Assembly: GCA_000499405.2 (NCBI GenBank)
Contig: HG738138.1
Span: 10,290,888 to 10,354,887 of the forward strand
DNA: 64,000 nucleotides
Source of the DNA: Onchocerca volvulus
Lineage: Eukaryota > Nematoda > Chromadorea > Rhabditida > Onchocercidae
Direction of reading: 5' to 3'
In this document: positions 1 through 18,254 of the stretch, one piece after another
How positions within the stretch are numbered: position 1 is the first letter of the stretch
How the letters are laid out: each line of letters starts with the position of its first letter
Notes under the pieces: model-generated
Database searches by the model: none
Told to the model about the DNA's origin: nothing
What the model saw: the letters and a program-made list of their open reading frames with translations, nothing else
Program-made: the position numbers and the translations under genes

Positions 1-620
1 TCTTCTGAATTGCCCATCCCGAAGAAAAGGCTTTTTTTTTTTTAAAAAAAAAGCAAGGAAAATGCTCGTGTACTTTTATAGCGATTTGTTGCTTTGGTAC
101 AGAGCAGCGCCTGGCACGGCAACCGTAAAACCGTCACAAGCAGACACAGAAGTATACGAAGGAGAGAAGAATTTCGAAAATGTTTTTTTTTTCTTTAAAA
201 AAAAATGAAAAGCTTGATATCAGCTTTCATACAACAAGCATTTCAATTAAAATCATGGGAATGGAATGAAACGGAGAGAGTTTCGTCTCATTCTAACTAA
301 CAAAGAAAGAGTTCCTGAATTTTCGTTCATTATTTCGATGTGATAAACTGTCGAAAGCTTATAATGAACTTATTACGTATGCCACCAAATAAGAAAATTC
401 TGGAACTATTTGATGTTTTAAAGGTAATTAGCTTCTTTCACAAAATTTCATTTGTATAATTTTCGCAGTTTGACAAAACTAGTGATGATCGATCACCGTG
501 GGAAAAATAGTTGTATAAAAGGATATGGCCTAATTATTTCGAAATTGTGAATTTTCAAAAAGAGAAAGTACTTTTCTAGTTGAAAAAAAAAAGAAAAGAA
601 AATTAGTAGAAAAAATCAAC
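1..620. other. AT-rich sequence left of the last visible zinc-finger exon
   Basis: No zinc-finger motif or convincing exon is readable here on either strand. It holds short A/T runs and would be intron or 3' UTR of the zinc-finger gene if that gene continues past the window edge. Confidence 0.4.
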
Positions 621-4454
<3,834 letters not shown>

Positions 4455-7400
4455 TTGAAGTTAGTAAAATCATTTTTCTTCAATAAAAAATGCCAATCAA
4501 AGAAAAATATTAGGAAATATTTGTAAAGTATATTAATTTATACTTGTAGATTTCGATTTACATAAGTGATAAGCGTGAGTATGAAACAAAACTGATTTTA
4601 TAATCGAAAAGGCATTTTTGTAACAAGGAAAATGGTTTAAAATTACTACATAATATCCAGCCTTTTACAACTATTATAAGACTACTCATATCTGATAAGT
4701 GTTACAAAGATCTTTTATTTCGAAATCTGATAGTACTTACGAACCGTTTTACGGATATAACGTAAGAAGATATTGCAAAATGTCACCAATTCAGGAATAT
4801 CAAATCATTCAGACAGTGATAAGAAGATAACGAGAATGATAATTTCATTATGGCGGCTATTCGAAGAGAATATTTTAAGCAACAGAATATTTTAATGTAT
4901 GCTCTCGAGATTTAAAATTAATGAATTACCTGTTTCATAATGCGACAAAAATAGATGTGATTTATAGAATGGGTGAAACTGTTTTCGCTTTGGAAGCTAG
5001 CAAAGGTAGTTGAGGAATTACTGTTGAAGAAAATAGCGACTTGTAATCAGAGGAAATTGAATGGACAAAACCACTGATCATCTTACGCGATCAAAATAGC
5101 GAAATGCATCCGTGAATCTTAAACAAACAACTTTTCTTCTTTTGTTGTTTTTGCAGGAAGAAGTCAACAAATAAACATTGAAAAAAAAAGAAAAATCCAA
5201 CATATTTTTTATCCATAGCTTAAATTCTAAACAAAAATCTGATATACTGAATTTCGCAGGAGGAACTCCAAACTATCTGATCTACACATTTGTAATTGTG
5301 GAAGATGCTGTTTGCTGGGTCTTGAGAAATCCAAATGAGTATATATTTAATAAGTCATAAACAAGTCGAATGTCACGTATTGGCACACTTCCAGAAGGTA
5401 CTGTCATGCTAGCATGAAACTGATGCTTTAAAGAGACCAGTCGGGTTGTAAGTCTTGAACGGGTAATATTGACTTATATAATGTTGAAAAATTTGCAGAT
5501 ATCGTAACATAGAGTTTAACATTAGCTTCGATCATTCGAAATGATAAATTTGGATATATAATTATGGAAATGAATAGAAAAGTAACAATATAGTCAAATG
5601 ACCATACAATAAGGCTGCCACTACTTTTATTTTTTATTAAAAGCTCGATCGTGAGCAAATCCATTGGTTGCTATGAATGTGAAAAGTGTACATAGAGATG
5701 TCCTGAAGCATCCGTCGTCAATCTTTCCAAATTGTAAATCATAAAAATGTTGTCAAAAAAAAAAAGAAAGGAAAAAAAATAGCACAAAAAACAAGAAATA
5801 AACTTTTTTTACTTAATTTTTTTTTCCAACACAATTATTCAATTAGTATATTGCAACTAATTTATCTTTAACACTGCATTCAAATTAATTGGTACATTAT
5901 ATTATGTAGTAAAAAAAATTCTTTACTTCACGCTGAATAAAAAAAGACCATAACACAAGCCATTATGAAATGAATAAGTAATTTTTGATTGTTATCAAAA
6001 CAAATGGCCAAAATTTTTACCAGCCAATAGTTTCTAAATAGTATTGGACAGAAGTTACTTAAATTCGATCTGAACGTAAAAACCATGATGTGTGTACATG
6101 TTTTTGATTGTGTTATTTATTTGGTCATCAGTAACGAAATGAGATAAAAAAGATGGGCACTAGTAGGCAAAAAATAGGCAAAAAGGAAGGGATAAGACAA
6201 ACAGCAATAAATAAAAAGGATGACAAATAAGGCCTACCAAATTGTAGATGGTCAGTCAATAAAAGCATGAAAAGACTAGGCCTGGAACACGGGAGTGGGC
6301 CACCATATTACTATTCACCAAACATTTCCCACATTTATCATGTTTAGAAATAAACACTGCTCAAACAAACACCTCCTGGCACCACGGGTCCCCGCCCACG
6401 TGATACAACTCGGGCAAGCAAGCAAGCAAGAAAGCAAAACCTTCACGCTGTATGACCAGAGCAACAGGAATATCATCAGCATCCTTTATTTTTATTATGG
6501 AAATACTTCTTCCGTATCTTACCTACGAATATTCTCTCCTGCCCATTTCTCTGATACTCTTGCATTCATTGCTTATTTTCGAGAACTTTCACTAAAGCCT
6601 AAAAATTCCCACTTTTTTTTTTACAAAGAAAAGTGAAAAATGATGTAAGATATTTTAAGAACTTCAAATTTACCATTCGAAATCAAATTTTGAATTGGAT
6701 TGAAAAAATAAAATTTGTAGCAGCAAATAAGAGAGAAAGCAAACAGAATTGCTTGTTAAAGATATTCCCGAAATACGAAAATATAATGGCATCGGGTTGA
6801 TTACGTAACAAAATGTAGCATGATATCGGAAAATTAGATGCAGTTATCGTTATTGAGATGAATGCTTCTCTTGAGATTGCATAAACAATTTGTAATAAAA
6901 GACTGACAATAATGGATATGGTTTTTCTTTTTCTTGCAATACTTGGCAAAATTTTTTTAAAAAAATGAATGCCGTATTAACTAGTGAAGAAAATAACTGA
7001 GAAGCAACTTTTAAACTGCTGGATATACTCTCCATTACTTACAAAACAAATAAAAATATGAAATTCTTATTACTCACTTGATGACTAATCAATTCGGGTA
7101 GCAATCACGAACAAACAGTAGCATTTGTTTAAAATAGCAAAATGGCATTCGATGCGTATTAGTAATTTAATTGTTAGAAATGTCTGGTATCATTTTTAAT
7201 AAATTGAAATTCATTATCGAATTCAAGAATTTATGAGAAATTTGAGTAATCGAATTAATTCAAACTTGGAAAAAATACGGGAAAAAAAGGAAGGAATAAG
7301 GGATCAAAATATATAATAATCTTCCTTTTTCTCTGTCTTGTTCCTTTCCTCGTGATACTTATGTAATATCATTCCAAGACATATTGTCCTGATATCATCA

Positions 7401-7863
7401 ATCTATAGCTCCGTCTTGCTTAAATATTATTTACGATGTAAATCATCAAGTGCTCTTGTTTATCTATCGAAATTGAATGTAATATTCGAAATTCTCAAAG
7501 TCTCAAAAGCCATGCTTTCAATATTACATTATTCATCATTGTTGCAGTTCAATTTTTTTATTATTCTAATTAATACTTTTCTTACTACAAATGCAATTAT
7601 CATCATTATAAGTTTCTGAATTCTCTCATATGATGAATGAATAGAAACAACATGCGATTCCGTATTGATCTTATCGATAGTTGTAAAAGTGACGAAGTAT
7701 TGCGAAAGTACGCATGAAAAGTGAATTTTTCTTTTTCACTGGTAAACTTTCACATGATGAACAGAGAGAGTGAAAAGTTTTCAAACAAACTGTAATTGAA
7801 CAAAGTGAGAAAAACGAAGAAATGAGGGAAAGAGTAATGAGTAATGCACAACGAAAATTTGTA

Positions 7864-7930
7864 ATAATGATGATGATAATGGTGGTGATGACGATGATGA
7901 TGGTGATGATGATTATGGTGATGGTGATAG
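7864..7930. repeat. Imperfect GAT/GGT trinucleotide repeat
   Basis: A run of TGATGATGATAATGG-type units, imperfect, on the plus strand. A simple-sequence repeat with no sign of being coding. Confidence 0.8.
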
Positions 7931-10301
7931 GTGCCATCTTGTGCTTTGCAATCGTCTCTTTCAAAGAATGAAATATATAAGCATTGTTATTTGATATAAT
8001 CATGCATTTATTTTTCGTAACTAAAATAAACAAAATGTTTGGAAAATTAAAGTTAAGAAAACATTTTCTCTTCACAGAAGGCACAATCGAATAAATTTGT
8101 GCTGTTATCATATTAATTGCTTTTTTTTTTTTTTACAAACATAGCAATAATCGACAATGATGCATAAATTTTTCTTTATTATAGTTAATTGAATGTTAAA
8201 TGGGAATTCAAACTCGTATACGTTATCACTTAGCATTGATTATGTCAACTTTAAGATAATGCACCATAACTTGATTAATGGTGATATGTTTGCGACTAGC
8301 TCATGAATAAAAATAAATGATAGGGACAGAGGGTGAATATCACAGTTTTGCAAATGTTGCGTCCAAATGTAGATGATTCCTGATATGTTTTCCCTGACTA
8401 TAAGCTCAGGTAAGTGGGCAATCCATCAATTTGCTTCTCGAGTTCTACTTCAAGGTATTCAACCATCAGGAAGCAGAAAAGAATGGTGAAATCTTATTAC
8501 GAAATCATCGATCAAAAGAATGAAGAGTCGCCGAAGAATGCCGAAAAATACCAAAGAGGCGTTAGTCAGGATGGGGAAGCGCCTCACTATTACTTTCCTT
8601 ATATTTCTTGATAATTAATGTTCAACACATCACATTATTTCTTCCGTCTCCCATTGTTTCCGTATGTCATCTTTCTTATTGTCGTTATTGCCGTTGTTTA
8701 AAGAAGACGTGAATATGAGACAAATGGCGATCGTTAATAACTAAGTGATATAGTCAAACACTAAACTGATAGATATTATCAAAAAGTTCAAATTGAGACC
8801 TTCGAATGCTAAGATCAGAAAGTTTCAAGTAACTGCACAATTATATTTGATAAATTTGATAAACTAATAATTGAAATTAGTAATATAAGAACTAAAAAGA
8901 GATAAAAATGATGAGAACTTTCTTGCTTCATTCTTGCAAAATATCTTCTAACATTTTGAATTCTAGGAAAAAATGTCAGACGATTCTGAATTTCATGAAG
9001 GAAATGAGCAGTGACACTTTGCCATTGAAGACGATCCCATCAGAAAAGGGGGGATGAAGTAATATAGGGAACATTACATTTGCTACAGTAGAACCGGATT
9101 TTTCTGATCGGGTAATCCAACTTCTAATCCAACTTATTCCAACTTCGTCTTGGGTGGTATCATCATCTGTATTTTGGACATATACATGCGGAAAAACCAA
9201 AAAGGGTCATCTGTCGACTAGGAAATTAGGAGAGTGGACAGAAGAGTGAATGTCTAATTTCGTTGACATAAATGACCCCCTCTTTTGACAAATTGACCTT
9301 TGAAAGAAGTGCCTCAGGACAAAACGAGAACAATGAAAATTCATACATGCTGGTTTTCACTCATTGCGGGATAAATGAAGACACTGACATTGTCATTATC
9401 CTCCGGTGATCCAACCTCCAACGATAAATTTAACAACGGAAGAAGATAACACAATAAGTCATGTTTATTTTTCATTTTTTACGAAACATTATAAGTCATT
9501 TGCCACTAAGCAACTTTAGGAGATTTTACTCAAAGCAGTTTCTTGAAATGATCGATGAATAATGAAGATTCGAGAATCTCTGATTCCAAAAAATCGATTC
9601 ACTAACAGTAATTACGGAATTATTTGGTAAAAGGAAGACAAATCGCGTGGTATCGAACTCATAGCAAGAAAGTTCATTTTTGCTGCAAATGATTTTTTTT
9701 TGTCATTCATCTATTTAAATTCCATTAAAAAGCATAGAAGTTTAACTTTTTTACAAGCAATAATGTATTTCACAGCACTACCTATCGCGAAAATATAATT
9801 GAAAAAGACTAACCTTGCATATAAAGTAATATTTAAAACTGTCGATCCATAAAATATCAAATTACAAGTGAAATCTTTATCATCAACTGTAGCATTTTCA
9901 ATTTTTATTTCTTAAGTGATATTTTTGATGAGAATAATTTGACCATTTAGGGCAGTATCATTTGAGAATTTCTATCCGCAAGCACTGAGCATTTCTTCTT
10001 TGCAAAACTTTCTTCCATAGCTTATGCAAAAAAAATTGTTAGAAATACCGACGATATGCCATAGTATATTCACATAACACCAATTACTCATCCCCTTCGA
10101 TAGACGAAGGTTGGTAAAAGGTTCTGTATGGCCGGTCTTTTATAAATGTCAAATGATTGCATTTCTCAAGGGAAGCATTTGTCTATATAGAATGGATGTT
10201 GAAGAGTTAAGAGTCGAATTATTATTCCTTCATCTTTCTGCTAATAATAATCATGTATTGTCAAAATAATAACAATAGTAACAGTGATAAATTCATAATT
10301 T

Positions 10302-10320
10302 AATAATAATAGTAATAATA

Positions 10321-10387
<67 letters not shown>
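10302..10387. repeat. (AAT)n microsatellite
   Basis: About 85 bp of nearly uninterrupted AAT units, within a wider tract (about 10240-10620) of AAT- and ATT-rich sequence. Confidence 0.95.
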
Positions 10388-10389
<2 letters not shown>

Positions 10390-13300
10390 GCAGTGATAAT
10401 TATAACAACAATCATTGATAAATGATAGTAACAACAATGGTAATAATAATAGTATAACTATAGTGTTAATGATAATTATTTATTTATATTATATTCATTC
10501 TTACTATCATTCTTGTCATTAACATTACTGTCATAATATTATTATTATAGGTGTTGTTGCTATTATTATCATTATTGCTGCGTTATAATTATCATTATTA
10601 TTGATAATAATTATCATAACTATTAAGTTTAAATATATGTTAATGTTAACTATTTGTGGTCATTTTTGGTCATTATCACATTGCATTTATAATTGCATGA
10701 TTCCTAAGCATTTGCAGTAATGTCATGCCTACTGCCTAAATAAATTGATGAATGCATGCATCGAAAAGCTGTATTATTCTCCATTTCACAATGTCAAAGG
10801 TTAGAAACTCGAACAAATTTACTGAGTCAACAAACCATACACACACACACATATGTATATATATATATATGCAGAACTGTTGTAAATAAAATTAAAATAT
10901 CTGTGAACATAATCAAAAAATATTAGAAAATATCGAATACTGAAAAAAAAATAAGGAAAGTGTTGGGAATGAAAGTAAAAGAGGAAGCTTATGTTTGATT
11001 TAGTAATTCGAAGAAAAGAACGAAATGTAGAAGGATGGTTCACTCGTACCTTCAGCAGGAATTGTTTTAGTTTCAGGAATAATTTGATGAATGATGGAAG
11101 GAAAATAAAGTGCCATCCCACTGATATATGATTATTATATAAGGATAAGTGGTTGGATGGGAAAAGTACGGGTTGAAGACGAGACGGAGTCGAATTAAAG
11201 TGTGGTGCGTAGGCAGTGGATTAATCGGGGGTCACGAAGGGAGGGGCAATGCTGGCCCCTACACCATATGTCGGGAGGGAAATATTCAGATGAGGCCCCC
11301 AGCGTAGTTTGACGATACAAATTTTTTGAGAAATTTAATGGTATTTCCACTGATATTACGTTAGTTATTGGCAGGTTATCCTCAAATAATTCCTTATTAT
11401 GATCTGACTATTGTTTGGATTAAAGTTTGTGCAGATTGTGGTGATATTTGTTGGTATTAATAACGCCGATATTGATGGTGATAGACGTGGAAGATGAAGG
11501 AGATGACTTCTCTGAATGTCACGGTGAGTGGAGGAGCAAGAAAGGATGTGCGGCGATAGTGACGTTTTCCAGCTTCTATGAACCCGCAAACTTGACCGAC
11601 GGGGAAATGATGCGAAAGGGAAATGTTTGAAAGATTCTCTCTGAGCAGATGACCTCCGCAATTAATACAAGATACGTAAACAATGCAATGAATTTATTGG
11701 AAACAATAGAATCAATAAACTTATGAATAATGATCATGAATATCTGCATGGAAACTTTTAATTGTACTTTTTCCTAACTCTTTTTACGCATTTAATTTAG
11801 ACATGAAGCGTAATTTTGCCTTAGTGGAAAACGTAACGGGAAGATCATAAGACTTGAAGAATTCTATTTTTTTTTCATTGCTTTCAGAATTTTTCATTTC
11901 TCATACTGCTAATGCCGTGTTCATTTGTTGAACTTTTTAGCGCGTCTATGAGAAAAAATACATCAATTAATAACCGAAAATAATCATAACAATAAGTTTA
12001 AAATATATCAAGGAATTGTATTGGAAAGAAGACTGAAATTTCTGGAAAATATTGCTTCTGTTAATCTAATGATTCACATGCTGTATCAGTCTTAAATAGA
12101 ATCGAACTTCAAATGTCGAATGATAGAACAAACATGCGTATTCGTTTGACACAAACATATGTCCAAGAAAGTATCTACATTTGATGTAACTGGTTAGATA
12201 CTGGCAGACTGTATGGCATCTAGAAATTTAATTTGAAAACCTATACATCTTTGAAACACCTGGAATCACAGAAATTAAGTCATAGAACAGCATAGCTACT
12301 TTTCATCTTTTCGATCAGAGGCGTGCAAAATCGCGCAACATTGGTTGTGCATTGCGCTAATTTAACGTTGCAATGAAAAAGATTCAACATACGTATTTTT
12401 TAAGTGCAAATTTTATAAAAATTTGATTACAGTATGACATAAACTGTTTATTGCCTTTATTGCATATATATATAAACTTGATCCTGCGGAAGTGGCTAAT
12501 GTTAGATAAGTATTACCGATTACTGAATAGGTCACATTCTAGCTAATGACGTGACTGCACGTCGGACAGGGTCATACTGCTGTTGTCGCTTCCGTTGTCC
12601 TATTGTCGCTATCATAATTATTATTGTCGAAATTATCTTATTGCAGATGTCACTTTAGTTGCCCATAATTAGTCTCTGTTACTAACTGATGATAGTAACG
12701 CGAACAATACCAGTAGATTATGAATAGTTCAAGATGTAATTATTCTGCATGACATATCAATGAGTAGTTTGTTCTTCACGTACATTACGTACGTCATTTT
12801 TTCATTCGTTGCACATTGCTTTATGCAATACTTTGAAACTTTATGCTAACCAATAAATAAATTTATATATATATATATTAGTATATATTATTTTCTGGTA
12901 TCATTTATATATGTTCTCATTGATATATCTCATGGGAAGGATAAAGAAATCCATAAACTTCTAAATTAAAACATTTTCGACAAAAACCTCAAACAAAATC
13001 GCTTCAAATTGAGATATTGCTATCGTATAAAATACTTAAATATGCTTACTTACAACCATTTCATCGTTTGTAATCAAACCAAAGCAAAAAATGTGAACGA
13101 TCAAACACCAAAATCAATTTGCAAATGCAAATAAGCAGCCCTGCGGTTGAACAGGCGCCACAACATGAGGGTGTATGCATATATATACATATATATAGTT
13201 AATAGAGCTAAAGGTAAAACACTAAAGTCTGAATAAACAGCAAAGATTCCGTTCTACGAGTTTTAATACCTAATACTTTTCTTTATATATATATATTTGT

Positions 13301-14577
13301 GGGTTTGTATTTGGGGGAGGGGAGTAGTAGATATGTACTGGATAGAAGGAAAGATAAAGCGGGAATCATTTCAACGGGAGTTTCATTCTTCTCGTTTAGC
13401 TGATAACATATCACTTGGCACTTTTCTTTTTTCTTAGAACTTTTCAAATCGAAAAGTTCAAAAATTTGCAACTTCAAAAATTTATGTATTTATAAATATA
13501 TTTGTTGTGTTTATGTGAGCATTCGCATTGCCATTGGTCGTAATTTGTACCAGTTGGTGCCAACTCGTACTTTTTTTTTATTTCTTTTTTTTTTTTTTTT
13601 GCTCAACTAAAAGGCAGCCAGAGCAGGACGTAACAGCAGCATTCAGTAATCGCTGCAAGTCTAACCAGGAAAGGCATTAGTAATATTATCGATAATGTCG
13701 CTGTAATGAAAGGGTAGGCTGTCCCAATTTTCAAAACTTTCGACAATGAATGTCCAGCGGCTATAGTAAGTGAAAGGAACCTGAAAAAACTTTCTCTTTG
13801 GAATAAAATATTTTTAAAAATTTTTACGGATAACTCCTTATTATAGTAGGGAGACGTAAGAAAAAAAAAAAAAGTAATTTTAGAAAACCCAATGATATGA
13901 CTGCGATATCAGCGGTATGAAACATCCGAAAAGTTTCTAAAAATGTTTTCGACGTGATTCTTGTAAACTTTTATTGCAGTTATGGTACTTCACCTCCCAT
14001 TTCACTTGTAAATCAAAACTTATCAGTAATACAAAAAAAAAAAAGAAATGGCTACATAGCTATTATTGATATTTCTGACATTTTTTATTGGACCTGAATA
14101 TTCCTATAAGTAATCACAGCAATATGCGATAGGTATTGATTTTGCACCAGATATGACAAACTTATCGATATCTATTAAAATAATGAGAATCGTTATTATA
14201 CCACATTTATGAACTGACTTTTCTGTTTGATAAGAAATACGAAACAAAAGTATCATTTGCTCCAAATAGAAATGAAATAACATTTATCAACGCTGCAACC
14301 TTAAGTGAATATGGCTATAAATTTTACAGAGCTAAAAATCAGGAATCTTAATTTCATTACCGATAATGAAATTGCCAGAAAATCTCAAATGTTCATATTA
14401 ATGCGTTTAATATAAAACGAATTCGTTGTCTTTGAAAAAAAAAATTTCCAAAAAAAATTAACTGCATATACAACTAATACATAATGTTATTATTACCCGC
14501 TAAAACTATACGGCTTGCTGGACACCGGAATCTTGTCATTTATCCATAATAAATCCATATCACTGCGTCAAAACCTT

Positions 14578-17500
14578 TTACGATACTGGCTTACGTGCAT
14601 CTACCCATAGTTTATATTTCTGGATGATCATATCAGCGACAATATTGACATCCTGACACAATTCAGCAATATGTTGATCCCATTCTGCTAAAGCTTCTTT
14701 TGTCGGTACTGCATCTTCATCCACAGCATCTGCAATAAGACATTTTATTCAGATCAACAAAGCGTTCATCCACCAACTTTATCCAGATTAACCAGAGCGT
14801 TGATCCTATCAATTCAATTTATCTGCATAAAAACATTAACTATAGATCAGAACATTAACTATTTTCACAAGAGAACATAATTAAACTAATTTAATAATGC
14901 AAACCATCAGAAACAGACCTGTTTCACCGAATAACGATGAAAAAACTAAGAGAAGACATTAGGGGAAGGGCAAATCTAATATCAACATATAACCAACTGT
15001 TCAAAGTAAAACCGAAAAATATCCTAACGAGTAAAGTGTACAATTCCATCGATCTGGTCGATGATGCCCCCAACACGTCCATCAGCGATAATTTGCCACG
15101 CCATTTTCTCAGCCTTCAACGAATAAATGAAATTTACAAGAACATTCACAAAGATTGGAAACAGTTAAGATCGTAGCAGTAACGTCATTGGAAACTTAAA
15201 AAAAAAAAAAAAAAAAAAAAGCAAAGACAAAACAAATCTTCCAACATTTATCAACAAGGAATGAGAGAACGCAAATATAATCGATCCCGAAACAAAGCAA
15301 AGATAATGGAACAATGCCGTGTATATCTGATGAGTCTGTAAAGATAAAATCAAAGATTTACATATAATCTGTAAGTATTAAATATAAAATTTAAAGAACC
15401 TGTCTACGACCAATATCGAGAAGTCTAGCAAGCTGTTCAAATGTAATATTGGTGAAAATTTTGCTAACTGCAGTAAAATTGTGCTCGATGACGGCTCGCT
15501 GCAGAAGACTCCAACCACCATGAGTAACTCGCTGATGTGAGGATAACGATTTTTCAAATTCGATTACCTCAAAACGAACACACGTGGAAAGTTATTGTTT
15601 AGTATTATGTCTAATTTACAAACAAAAGTCGACAACTTCGTACGATCAATCTCGTAAATTTTAGAAACCCTTCAAAACTTCTTTTTTTGAATTTCGAATC
15701 ACAGAAGCAAATATCAAAAACAAAAATTGATAAAAAACTTACATTAGAAACGAACTGAAAAATCTTTGTCAGTATTATTCACATGATATCAAAAAGTGTC
15801 AAATAAAAATTTACCTCATCATTTCGAATCAGCCTTTCGAAATACATTTTTTGCAGTATACCATATGCAGATAAGCTAGAACAGCGTTCATCTTTATACA
15901 ATGTTGTTAACATACGAGATCGTTGTGCACCTGTAGAACTATACGAATAAACAGCAGCGGAGCGTATATTTTTGGCCATCAACAAAAAAAATTTTTGATT
16001 TGAACTACACATTCTATGACGCATACTCGAGATATCTTCCAGGATCGCCTCTCAAGATCTAATGGAATAATCCACTATATGAGCTCTAACTTCTAGCTTT
16101 ACGAACTTCTTTTAAGATTTACTTCTCACTTCCTTAATTTAAAGATTCCTTCAATTCTGATTACTTTAAATAGTGAAGATGATCAATTTTGAATATTTTC
16201 TGTGAATAACAAGTATATGAGTAGCCAATATCTATTAAGCTTATAACCATAACATGAAGCAGACATTTTAAAGGTTATATCCAAAGTAAAATATTGCTAT
16301 AAGAAACCTTGTGAAGCCAAAACGGTGCAAGAAATGGCATTCGTAAGTGCTTGCATTTTCTCGGAGGTAGTGAGCATATTTTGGAACAAAGAGAGATCAT
16401 AGTATCGCTGTGCGGCTTCAATGAATTTCTTTCGATGATCCAACACTCTTGCGTAAAGAGACTAAAATACTATTCCGTCAGATGTGGTCTTTAATTTCTT
16501 AATGTTAAAGCAAGAACTTTTAGCATATAATTTGAAGGATTTTAGAAACATATATTTCGATCTAATTTACTTCTTACAAGATTCAGTTTTTTTTTTTTCA
16601 GCTTCTGCTTCAAATAATTTTTTTTTTTATTCTAAAGGATTCTTTTAAAAATAAAAAGAAAACAGCAATCTCATTCTTTATTCCTTTTTTACTTTGAATA
16701 TCACAAGTAGCTCGTCATCTTTCGAAACATCATTGAACAACATTGAGGCACGATTAACAAAACTTTCCGCTTCTTCCGAATTTTTATAGTCCAAAGCTAA
16801 CTGTGCTATCCTCAAATATGTACGCATTTTTAATTCTGGAGGGTAAGTCCTGAAAACCGTTTTTTGAAATCAAAAAGTTGGAATTACAAATTATATATCA
16901 TTTTCAACAAGACAAAAAAATACGATATTCTATATTATTAGGAATTTGTAGAAAAACGAAAACTACCTAATTATTTCACCAATAAAATTTAGGATCGAAG
17001 ACTGGATAGTTTTAGTGCTGTACAAGTGTTCAACATTTCATTATTGTATCGATAATTCATAAATTTAAACATATAAATGAGAAAATGATTTTAAAATTTA
17101 TTAGAAAATGATTTTAAAAAAAAATGATTTTAAAATTCTTTATAAAATTTCACAATATACATATTACTATCATAAATTTCTACCTCTGTCCTGTCTCTAG
17201 AGGTATAGCCATCAGTATTTTTGCTGCCTCTTCACTATTACCATCCTCTTCGTACAAGTCAGCAAGTCGAAAACGCAACTGCGTTACCTCAAAGTTTTAA
17301 AATTTAATGAATATTAACAGTTTTTTTTTCAGCGAATCATCAATTACAATGATGAGAGATAATCCAATAGCACATGTAAAATTATGGCTGAAATACATGT
17401 GAGACTGTAAACTTAAAAATGACATATATGAAGCAAAAAATAATATAATGCAAATACATGCATCAATATTACCTGTTCCTCATAAGAAATGAGACGTGAC

Positions 17501-18254
17501 TGCACAATATTCAGTAAAGCTCTAGCGACTTCTTTGACAAGATTTGGCTTTAAATCATCCAGCGTCGCGACTATGTCACTAACGAATTGTCGGGATACCA
17601 CCATGGAAATAGTCTCTTTATTGACAACTACAAATAATATTTTTGCATGTAAAACACTTCTTATGGGACAATAAATGAATCAAATGCTGAAGAAAGTCAA
17701 TTCGTCATCAGTTTTTTATCTTGGAATAGATCAGGTTTATTGGATCGCGTTTGGAACAACATAACAAAACCATCACAGTATCTTCTGCTTCTGATGAAAA
17801 TTCTCTTTCACAACAATTAAAACATCATAAATCACTACAGTCATAATTAGTACTAGAAAAAATGACGCTTATTTTGGCTGTTACTGCAAAAAAAAGATAC
17901 TGCAGATAAAATTGAAATTTACCAGCTTCTGCTATCCGACTGACATTATTACTGATATCCTTCTCGTTAGTACCAGAACTCAGTGTGGATTGAAGTAATG
18001 CTTTCAATCTAAAACATAGAGACAAAACAATTCTTTAAATTTGAAATACTTCTAATAGAGAATGGGAATACCAAATTTTACTTCCATATGAATTATTGAT
18101 GGTAACTAGTTGTACTCTCAAATATACAATACTTCTCGCTTCAAACAGAAGAAAAAGAAAGGACAAGAGAAGAAAAATACCTCGCGCTCTGACTTTTGTG
18201 ATCCGATTCATCAATAAATATATTACCAACAGCAGTTGCAATTTCTTCCGCCAT
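14578..18254 (-). CDS. csn-4: COP9 signalosome complex subunit 4
   Basis: PCI-domain subunit of the COP9 signalosome, which removes NEDD8 from cullins and so tunes cullin-RING ubiquitin ligases. Ten exons on the minus strand: 18254-18181, 18008-17923, 17627-17473, 17287-17184, 16849-16705, 16461-16308, 15930-15815, 15567-15400, 15113-15029 and 14729-14578. All junctions are GT-AG and keep phase, giving 412 residues, close to the 406 of human CSN4. Conserved blocks seen: an IPLETGQ helix-repeat motif near residue 135, a QRSRM..LYKDERC block near 242, QRAVIEHN near 300, and the winged-helix end with [11 protein letters not shown] near 350. The PCI module spans roughly residues 200-365. It is divergently placed from the 19279 ORF and cox18 across about 1 kb. 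Confidence 0.97.

Larger units (their letters stand above)
4455..14577. other. About 10 kb without a recognisable gene
   Basis: It lies upstream of the zinc-finger gene's first exon and downstream of csn-4, both on the minus strand. Short ORFs occur (for example around 6295-6636, 8414-8611 and 11448-11630), but none has a family motif, splice-supported continuation or consistent coding texture. The stretch contains trinucleotide microsatellites at 7864-7930 and 10302-10387. Two islands of higher GC stand out, near 6360-6430 and 11150-11330. It probably holds regulatory sequence for the zinc-finger gene, and unrecognised small or untranslated exons are possible. Confidence 0.5.

Noticed and set aside
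6295..6636. 113-codon plus-strand frame
   Set aside because: No recognisable motif, mixed composition, repeats inside it, and no splice or trans-splice signal close to the start.
8414..8611. 65-codon plus-strand frame
   Set aside because: Charged and possibly coding-like, but with no homology I recognise and no gene structure around it.
11365..11661. 98-codon minus-strand frame and an overlapping plus-strand frame ending near a GTGAGT
   Set aside because: Neither has a domain, a partner exon or a convincing start. They were treated as chance frames in a GC-richer block.
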